In this document: one piece after another, positions 56,898 through 62,524 of the stretch | How the letters are laid out: every line of letters starts with the position of its first letter | Numbering within the stretch: the first letter of the stretch is position 1 | From: Myxococcota bacterium | GTDB lineage: Bacteria; Myxococcota_A; UBA9160; UBA4427 | Length of the DNA stretch: 62,524 nt | Assembly (NCBI GenBank): GCA_028823175.1 | Contig: JAPKBZ010000019.1 | Coordinates: 1 to 62,524 of the forward strand | Direction of reading: 5' to 3' | Notes under the pieces: generated by a model | The model's input: only the letters and a program-made list of their open reading frames with translations | The model's database searches: none | What the model was told of the DNA's origin: nothing | Program-made: the position numbers and the translations under genes

Positions 56898-58508
56898 ATG
56901 GGGGCCGGGGGGAGCGTGGCGGAAGAGGACAGTCTCAGCGCTGGGGGGGGGCCGCTTGGCGGTCGCCGGATGGGAGCGGCCGCGGTCTTGCTGGCCGCGA
57001 GCATTCTAGCCTCGCGCGGACTGGGCTTCGTTCGCGAGATGGTCCTGGCCGCCCGGGTCGGCGTGGGGGCGGGCACCGATGCCTATTACGCCGCCTTCCA
57101 GATCCCGGATCTCCTGAATTATCTGCTCGCGGGCGGGGCGCTGGCCATCGCATTCACGCCCCTCTACCTGCGGACCCTGGGCCAGGAGGGGCGACCGGCC
57201 GCGGACGACCTCTTCCGCACGGTACTCGGGACCCTGGGTACAGTGGCCTGCGTTTTGACCGCGCTCCTCTGGTTCTACGCCGAACGCCTGGTGGATCTGC
57301 AATTCGGCGGATTCGATGCCGAGACCCGGGCGCAGACCGTGCGCCTCACCCGCATCGTGCTGCCTGCCCAGGTCTTCTTCATCGCGGGAGGGATCGTGCG
57401 CGCGGTTCTGATGGCGCACGGACGCTTTGGGGCTCAGGCCGCTGCTCCGATCCTCTACAACGGCGGAATTATTGTGGGAGGCCTGGTCTCCGGCTCCTTG
57501 GAGGGCTTCGCCTGGGGCGCGTTGGCGGGCGCCGCGTTGGGCAACGCAGTCGTGCCGCTCTATGACGTTCGCAAAATCGGGGGGGTAGGTTTCCGGCTGG
57601 CGCCCGGAGATCGCCGCTTCCACGTATACCTGTGGGCGGCGCTGCCCCTGATGTTGGGGCTCTCTCTGACCACCGTCGATGAATGGTACGAACGCATCTT
57701 TGGCGCGGGCCTGGGGGTGGGCGTCGTGGCGTCGCTGGCCTTCGCGCGTCGGCTCATGATGGCGCCGGTGGCGGTGATCGGGCAGGCGGTGGCCACCGCC
57801 GCCCTGCCGAGTCTGGCTGCGTTTCACGCCCGGGGGCGCTCCGGTGAACTCGATGCCCAGTTGCTTGCGACCCTTCGCGTTACCCTATTGCTCGCGATCG
57901 GGTCCGCGGCCGCTCTTTATGTCCTGGCGGAACCCCTCGTCGAACTCGTCTATCAGCGCGGAGCGTTCTTGGCCGCCGATACCCAGCGGGTGGCCGCTCT
58001 TCTGGCGTTGATGGCCCTGGCGATTCCGGGTTGGGTGGCCCAGCAGGTGGCGGTGCGCGGTTTTTTTGCTCGGGGCGAGATGTGGCGGCCGATGGGGCTC
58101 AGCACCGCCGTCGCGCTCGCCGCCGTCCCGCTTTACATGGGGCTGGCCCGGCGGTTCGGGCCCCAGGGTTTGGTGGTGGCGGGCGGGCTGGCGATCAATC
58201 TGAACGCGCTTCTGATCCTGGTCTGGGCGCGGAGCCGGTTCGGGGGGCCGAAACTCCGACCGCTCTTCTCCGCTTCCCTGCGAGCAGTGGTGGCCAGCGC
58301 TGGGGCCGCCGGGGTCACCGCCTTTGTGTTGGCGCAGTTCGACGTCGGGGGCGCGCTCGCCCTGGCTCTGGGCGCTGGAGTTTTCGCCGGGGCGGCCTTG
58401 CCCCTGGGCTGGGCGCTGGGCGATGCCGCGAGCCGGGAGGCCATGGGGGGCCTGGTGAAGCGAATCCTCGGCCGAGGACGCCGCCGAAGCGGGGAGGGCG
58501 GGGGATGA
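56898..58508 (+). CDS. murJ: Lipid II flippase MurJ (MviN family)
   Basis: A 536-aa, about 14-helix MOP-superfamily protein. SRGLGFVREMVLAARVG carries the conserved Arg residues of helix 1, GTDAYYAAFQIPDLLNYLLAGGAL is typical, and PILYNGGIIVGG and the C-terminal half follow the MviN pattern. It flips lipid II across the inner membrane for peptidoglycan synthesis. It lies 45 bp after the aminomutase. The N-terminus (about 24 residues before MGAAAVLL) is polar and may start later at 56970. Confidence 0.9.
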   Translation: MGAGGSVAEEDSLSAGGGPLGGRRMGAAAVLLAASILASRGLGFVREMVLAARVGVGAGTDAYYAAFQIPDLLNYLLAGGALAIAFTPLYLRTLGQEGRPAADDLFRTVLGTLGTVACVLTALLWFYAERLVDLQFGGFDAETRAQTVRLTRIVLPAQVFFIAGGIVRAVLMAHGRFGAQAAAPILYNGGIIVGGLVSGSLEGFAWGALAGAALGNAVVPLYDVRKIGGVGFRLAPGDRRFHVYLWAALPLMLGLSLTTVDEWYERIFGAGLGVGVVASLAFARRLMMAPVAVIGQAVATAALPSLAAFHARGRSGELDAQLLATLRVTLLLAIGSAAALYVLAEPLVELVYQRGAFLAADTQRVAALLALMALAIPGWVAQQVAVRGFFARGEMWRPMGLSTAVALAAVPLYMGLARRFGPQGLVVAGGLAINLNALLILVWARSRFGGPKLRPLFSASLRAVVASAGAAGVTAFVLAQFDVGGALALALGAGVFAGAALPLGWALGDAASREAMGGLVKRILGRGRRRSGEGGG

Positions 58509-58566
58509 ATCTTCCCGTGCGCCGCGTCGCGATGGCGGCGATCGCTCCGGTCGGGCAGGACCGATT

Positions 58567-61500
58567 ATGACCGGCGAGGTCGATCCGCTCGCCGGGGGCG
58601 CTTCGGGTTGGTCTTTCTGGATCGATCGGGGCGGCACCTTTACCGATTGCATTGGTCGCGCACCGAATGGCCGGATCGTGACATGCAAGTTGCTCTCCTC
58701 GGATCTCGGCCCGGTCCAGGGAATTCGCTCGATTCTCGAAGCCGAGGGGCTCCTCGGGCCCGGCGACCCCCTGCCGGCCTGTGAGGTCAAGCTGGGCTCG
58801 ACGGTGGCCACGAATGCGCTGCTCGAGCGGCGCGGAAGCCCGACCCTGCTCGTGACCAACCGCGGCCTCGGCGACGTTCTCGCGATCGGCACCCAGGAGC
58901 GGCCCGACCTTTTTTCCCTGGATATTCGCCGGCCCGGCGTTCTCCACTCCGAGGTCGTCGAGGTTGTCGGCCGGGTGGGGGTGGATGGATCCGTGGTGGA
59001 GGAACTCGAGCTCGAGGGCCTCGCTGAAGAACTCGCCGCTGCCCGGCGTCAGGGAATCGAGTCGGTGGCCATTGTATTGATTCATGCCTACGCGTTTCCC
59101 GAGTTTGAGAGGGAGATTGAGGCCCTGGCCCGGGAACTCGGATTTCGGCACGTGATCGGTTCCCATGCCATTGCCCGGGAGATGGGGTTTCTGGCCCGGG
59201 GAGAGACCGCGGTCGCCGACGCCTACTTGACGCCGCTCTTGAGGCGCCACGTGGAGGAGCTACGCGGCGCACTGCCCGGTTCCCGGCTTCGCTTCATGCA
59301 GTCGTCGGGGGGGCTGACCGACGCCGATCGCTTTCGAGGGCCCAACGCCCTGCTTTCCGGCCCGGCCGGGGGCGTGGTCGCCGCCGCCCGGGTGGCCACC
59401 CGGGCGGGGTTCAAGGGGGCCCTCGGGTTCGATATGGGCGGTACCTCCACCGACGTCTCCCTGATCGAAGGGGGCGAGGTCGAGCGCGCGTTTGAGACCC
59501 TGGTGGGCGGGGTGCGCGTCCGCGCGCCGATGCTGCGCATCCACACGGTGGCGGCCGGTGGGGGCTCGCTCTGCCGATTCGATGGCTTCCGCTTAACCGT
59601 GGGGCCCGAAAGTGCGGGCTCGGATCCCGGGCCGCTTTGCTACGGGGTGCTGGATCAAGCGGGTGCGCCGAGGGCGAGCGAGTTGAGCCTGACCGATATC
59701 AATCTCGCCCTGGGGCGGGTTCAGCCCGACCGCTTTCCCTTTCCCATTCTTCTCGAGCCCGTCGAACGTAGACTCGAGGAATTACGCCAGGCCCTGGCGG
59801 GCGCCGAGATGCCCATGAGCGAGGACGAGATCGCGGCGGGTTTCGTCGAGATCGCCAACGCGAGCATGGCCGAGGCCATCGCCCAGGTCTCGGTGGCGCG
59901 GGGGGTGGATCCCCGAGGTCATGTGCTGGTGGGCTTCGGTGGCGCGGGAGGACAGCATGTTTGCGGCATTGCGCGCCGGCTGGGGATGCGAACGATTCTC
60001 ATTCATCCCCTGGCCGGTCTTCTCTCGGCCTATGGGATCGGTGTGGCCGATGTCACCTGGGATGCTCAGCACGACGCCGGCCGCGTGGAATTGACGCCCG
60101 GGGATGCGCTGCCCGTGGGCATCGAGAGCCTCTTCGTCGAGCTCGAGGCGCGTGGCCTCGAGGCTCTGAGCGAAGAGGGTATCTCGGGGGCCCGAATGCG
60201 TCGCGAGCGTTTGCTGGATCTGCGCTATCGCGGGAGCGAGACCGCGTTGGCCATCGATGAACCGCCGGGGCGGCCCGAGTTCGCCGACGACTGGCTGGCC
60301 GCCTTTGCCGAGGAACACCGCCGCCGATTCGGCTACACGCGGCCCGAGCGTGCGGTCGAGATCGTGACCGTGCGCCTGCGCGCGGTGGCGCCCACCGAGG
60401 TCCCGCCCGGGCTCGGCACGGGGGCGGGGGAGCCCCGAGGCGACGGCAAAGTCCCCGTGCAGCGCGAGGCCTCGGTGTATTTCGCGGGTTTCGGTCGTCT
60501 GCCGACACCGGTCTATCGACGGGAAGATTTGGCGCCGGGCAGCGAGGTTGAGGGGCCAGGGCTGATCCTCGAGGACACGGGCACCGTCGTGCTCGATCCG
60601 GGTTTCGATTTGAGGGTCGACGCCGACGGCGTCCTGCACCTCCGCGATACGGGCGCCCGGGCTTCGGCCGAGGTTGAGCCCGACGCCGCGGCGAGCGGCC
60701 TCGAGCGCGCGGATCCGATTCGGCTCGAAGTTTTTGGGAACCGCTTCATGTCCATGGCCGAGCAGATGGGGGCCGTGCTGCGGAAGACCGCAGTGTCCAC
60801 GAATATCAAGGAGCGGCTCGACTACTCGTGTGCGGTCTTCGATGCCGGCGGGGGCCTCGTCGCGAATGCTCCCCATATTCCCGTGCACCTCGGAGCCATG
60901 GGGGCCACGGTTCGGGCGGTGCGTGACCGCTTCCCCGATCTCGGCCCCGGCGACGTGGTGGCGACCAACGATCCTTTCGAAGGCGGTTCACATCTGCCCG
61001 ACGTGACGGTGGTGACCCCGGTTTTCATCGGCGAGGAGCCGGGTCCCGCTTTCTTCGTGGCCAGCCGAGGGCATCACGCCGACCTCGGAGGTAAGACGCC
61101 GGGCTCGATGCCGCCGGATTCGACTTGCCTCGAGGAGGAGGGGGTCCTGATTCGGGCTTTCCGGCTGGTGGCCGGCGGGCGCTTGGCCGAGGACCGCATC
61201 CGTGCACTCCTGTCCGAGGGGCGCTATCCGGCGCGTTGTCCCGACGATAATCTCGCCGATCTCGTCGCCATGGTGGCGGCCAACCGGGCGGGCGAACGGT
61301 TGCTCGAGGCCTTCGTAGCCGAGGAGGGGGTGCGGGCGGTGGCGGTCACCATGACGCAATTGCAGGATGCGTCGGCGGCCAAGGTGTCCCGGGAAATCGC
61401 GAAAATGCCCGACGGCATTTACCGCTTCGCCGACCGCATGGACCCGGGAACGCCCGTTTGTGTCGAAGTGGAGGTCCAAGGCGATCGGCTTCGTGTGGAT

Positions 61501-62247
61501 TTCGCAGGTACGGGGCCGCCCGATCGCCACAATCTCAACGCGCCCCGGGCGGTGGTCGAGGCAGCGCTCATCTACGTGGTGCGCTCCCTGGTGGCGGAAT
61601 CGATTCCCCTCAACGGGGGCTGTCTGGCCCCGGTCAGTCTTCGTATTCCCGCTGGGTCACTGCTCGATCCGCCCCCGGGCTCGGCGGTCGTGGGAGGAAA
61701 TGTCGAAACCTCCCAGAGGGTCGTCGATGTGTTGCTAGGCGCGTTGGGGCTGGCGGCGGCGAGCCAGGGCACAATGAATAATGTGACGTTCGGAAACGCG
61801 AATTTTGGCTACTACGAAACTCTGGGTGGCGGCGCCGGGGGGGGGCCTGATTTCGACGGTGCCTCGGGCGTGCACACCCATATGACGAATACCCGGATCA
61901 CCGACCCGGAGGTACTGGAGTCCCGCTATCCGGTTCGCCTCGAGCGCTTCTCCCTGCGCGAAAATTCGGGCGGGGCGGGTCTGCACCCGGGTGGCGACGG
62001 GCTCGTGCGCGCGTACCGCTTCCTTTCCGACGTGACCGTCAGCCTCCTGACCGAGCGCAGAGAATGCGCGCCCTGGGGCCTCGAAGGCGGTCGGTCCGGT
62101 CAGCCCGGACGCAACCGACTCCTGCGCGGAGACTCGGGCTCTGAGATCCTGGGGGCCAAATGCTCGCTCGACGTTGAGGCGGGGGACTGCCTCGTGGTGG
62201 AGACGCCCGGGGGTGGCGGCTGGGGAAGCGCCGAGTCCGAGGATTGA
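58567..62247 (+). CDS. Hydantoinase A/B fusion, 5-oxoprolinase-like
   Basis: A 1226-aa protein, near the full length of ATP-dependent 5-oxoprolinase. The N-terminal HyuA half (residues about 15-690) has [10 protein letters not shown], the ATP-binding [14 protein letters not shown] and [15 protein letters not shown]. The HyuB half (about 715-1220) begins [20 protein letters not shown] and includes [15 protein letters not shown] and [13 protein letters not shown]. Such enzymes open 5-oxoproline, hydantoins or related rings at the cost of ATP; the substrate is not evident. AGGA is 7 bases from the ATG. tRNA genes follow. Confidence 0.88.
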   Translation: MTGEVDPLAGGASGWSFWIDRGGTFTDCIGRAPNGRIVTCKLLSSDLGPVQGIRSILEAEGLLGPGDPLPACEVKLGSTVATNALLERRGSPTLLVTNRGLGDVLAIGTQERPDLFSLDIRRPGVLHSEVVEVVGRVGVDGSVVEELELEGLAEELAAARRQGIESVAIVLIHAYAFPEFEREIEALARELGFRHVIGSHAIAREMGFLARGETAVADAYLTPLLRRHVEELRGALPGSRLRFMQSSGGLTDADRFRGPNALLSGPAGGVVAAARVATRAGFKGALGFDMGGTSTDVSLIEGGEVERAFETLVGGVRVRAPMLRIHTVAAGGGSLCRFDGFRLTVGPESAGSDPGPLCYGVLDQAGAPRASELSLTDINLALGRVQPDRFPFPILLEPVERRLEELRQALAGAEMPMSEDEIAAGFVEIANASMAEAIAQVSVARGVDPRGHVLVGFGGAGGQHVCGIARRLGMRTILIHPLAGLLSAYGIGVADVTWDAQHDAGRVELTPGDALPVGIESLFVELEARGLEALSEEGISGARMRRERLLDLRYRGSETALAIDEPPGRPEFADDWLAAFAEEHRRRFGYTRPERAVEIVTVRLRAVAPTEVPPGLGTGAGEPRGDGKVPVQREASVYFAGFGRLPTPVYRREDLAPGSEVEGPGLILEDTGTVVLDPGFDLRVDADGVLHLRDTGARASAEVEPDAAASGLERADPIRLEVFGNRFMSMAEQMGAVLRKTAVSTNIKERLDYSCAVFDAGGGLVANAPHIPVHLGAMGATVRAVRDRFPDLGPGDVVATNDPFEGGSHLPDVTVVTPVFIGEEPGPAFFVASRGHHADLGGKTPGSMPPDSTCLEEEGVLIRAFRLVAGGRLAEDRIRALLSEGRYPARCPDDNLADLVAMVAANRAGERLLEAFVAEEGVRAVAVTMTQLQDASAAKVSREIAKMPDGIYRFADRMDPGTPVCVEVEVQGDRLRVDFAGTGPPDRHNLNAPRAVVEAALIYVVRSLVAESIPLNGGCLAPVSLRIPAGSLLDPPPGSAVVGGNVETSQRVVDVLLGALGLAAASQGTMNNVTFGNANFGYYETLGGGAGGGPDFDGASGVHTHMTNTRITDPEVLESRYPVRLERFSLRENSGGAGLHPGGDGLVRAYRFLSDVTVSLLTERRECAPWGLEGGRSGQPGRNRLLRGDSGSEILGAKCSLDVEAGDCLVVETPGGGGWGSAESED

Positions 62248-62260
62248 ATGCGTTGCGGGC

Positions 62261-62288
62261 TTGCCCCGAGGGCCAGGGTGGCTAATGT
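62261..62288 (+). promoter_or_regulatory. Putative tRNA promoter
   Basis: TTGCCC (62261-62266), a 16-bp spacer and TAATGT (62283-62288) place the start of transcription close to the first base of tRNA-Lys (62295). tRNA-Leu follows 42 bp after tRNA-Lys and also has TAGACT just upstream (about 62398-62403). Consensus matching only. Confidence 0.4.
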
Positions 62289-62294
62289 CGGCCC

Positions 62295-62370
62295 GGGCGC
62301 GTAGCTCAATTGGCAGAGCAAGGGACTCTTAATCCCTAGGTTCGGGGTTCGATTCCCCGCGCGCTCACCA
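62295..62370 (+). tRNA. tRNA-Lys (anticodon CTT)
   Basis: A 76-nt cloverleaf. Acceptor GGGCGCG pairs with CGCGCTC (one G-T), the D-arm has AGCTCAATTGGCAGAGC, the anticodon loop is ACTCTTAAT with anticodon CTT, and the T-arm is CGGGGTTCGATTCCCCG. The 3' CCA is encoded. It reads AAG codons. Confidence 0.97.
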
Positions 62371-62412
62371 GCCCAGGCCAGCCCCGGCCAGCGGCGCTAG
62401 ACTCTTGGCGTT

Positions 62413-62497
62413 GCCGGGGTGGCGGAATTGGTAGACGCAGTGGCTTTAGGAGCCACCGTCCCTGGACGTGCAGGTTCGAGTCCTGTCCCCGGCACCA
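62413..62497 (+). tRNA. tRNA-Leu (anticodon TAG)
   Basis: An 85-nt class II tRNA. Acceptor GCCGGGG pairs with CCCCGGC, the anticodon arm is GTGGC-TTTAGGA-GCCAC with anticodon TAG, and a long variable arm (CGTCCCTGGACG) and the T-loop TTCGAGT are present. The 3' CCA is encoded. It reads CUN leucine codons. Confidence 0.97.
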
Positions 62498-62524
62498 CAC
62501 CGCCATCACCACACCGCCACCACC
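62493..62524 (+). repeat. 14-bp tandem repeat starting in the tRNA-Leu 3' end
   Basis: CACCACACCGCCAT at 62493-62506 is followed by CACCACACCGCCAC at 62507-62520 and the start of a third copy (CACC) cut by the window edge. The first copy begins at the last base of the acceptor stem and includes the encoded CCA. Confidence 0.7.

Overview
The window is 62.5 kb of dense, GC-rich bacterial chromosome. Genes are packed with ATGA/GTGA stop-start overlaps, and no transposase, integrase, prophage gene or CRISPR array was seen. The mix is a PyrR-controlled pyr-car operon, zinc-ribbon (C+) forms of S4 and L36, a bS22/mS38-like micro-protein, a lysine-rich histone H1-like protein and a K+-dependent membrane pyrophosphatase. 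This suits a deltaproteobacterium-like lineage (Myxococcota, Desulfobacterota or Binatota type). That placement is inference; no 16S gene is present.

Region 1 (1-12,280) is the fused S10-spc-alpha ribosomal cluster: the rplW tail, rplB-rpsS-rplV-rpsC-rplP-rpmC-rpsQ, rplN-rplE-rpsH-rplF-rplR-rpsE-rpmD-rplO-secY-adk-map-rpmJ, and rpsM-rpsK-rpsD-rpoA-rplQ. Two genes that normally sit inside it are missing without a scar: rplX (L24) between rplN and rplE, and rpsN (S14) between rplE and rpsH. infA is also absent between map and rpmJ. Region 2 (12.3-19.3 kb) has a TlpA-like thioredoxin, an FtsB-like division protein, argS, a SPOR protein, a dTDP-rhamnose reductase, lepA and lepB. Region 3 (19.3-26.8 kb) is pyrR-pyrB-pyrC-carA-carB, preceded by a putative sigma-70 promoter and a hairpin that matches the PyrR-binding loop and pairs with the pyrR Shine-Dalgarno.

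Region 4 (26.9-31.6 kb) is recG, then leuA behind a 24-codon leucine-rich leader peptide and alternative hairpins, so probably transcription attenuation. Region 5 (31.6-44.5 kb) holds hppA, a TSUP exporter, an APC permease, the alaC-like/hom/thrC amino-acid cluster, a tandem HtrA-like protein whose second protease half is dead, and mgtE. Region 6 (44.5-49.1 kb) is looser. It has a structured 526-bp intergenic region, khpA, the 28-codon bS22-like gene, the H1-like gene, rpoZ and three poorly characterised envelope proteins. Region 7 (49.2-54.5 kb) has an N-acetylmuramoyl-L-alanine amidase, rph-rdgB, a histidine phosphatase, cstA and a VanZ-like protein.

Region 8 (54.6-62.5 kb) has an ATP-grasp ligase of the D-Ala-D-Ala ligase superfamily directly followed by a KamA-type radical SAM aminomutase, then murJ, a 1226-aa hydantoinase A/B (5-oxoprolinase-like) fusion, tRNA-Lys(CTT), tRNA-Leu(TAG) and a 14-bp tandem repeat. 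The aminomutase lacks one of the two aspartates that hold the lysine side chain in true lysine 2,3-aminomutases. The ligase-aminomutase pair is the best candidate here for an uncharacterised pathway. The RNA-level controls of pyrR and leuA and the trimmed spc operon are the other main points of interest.
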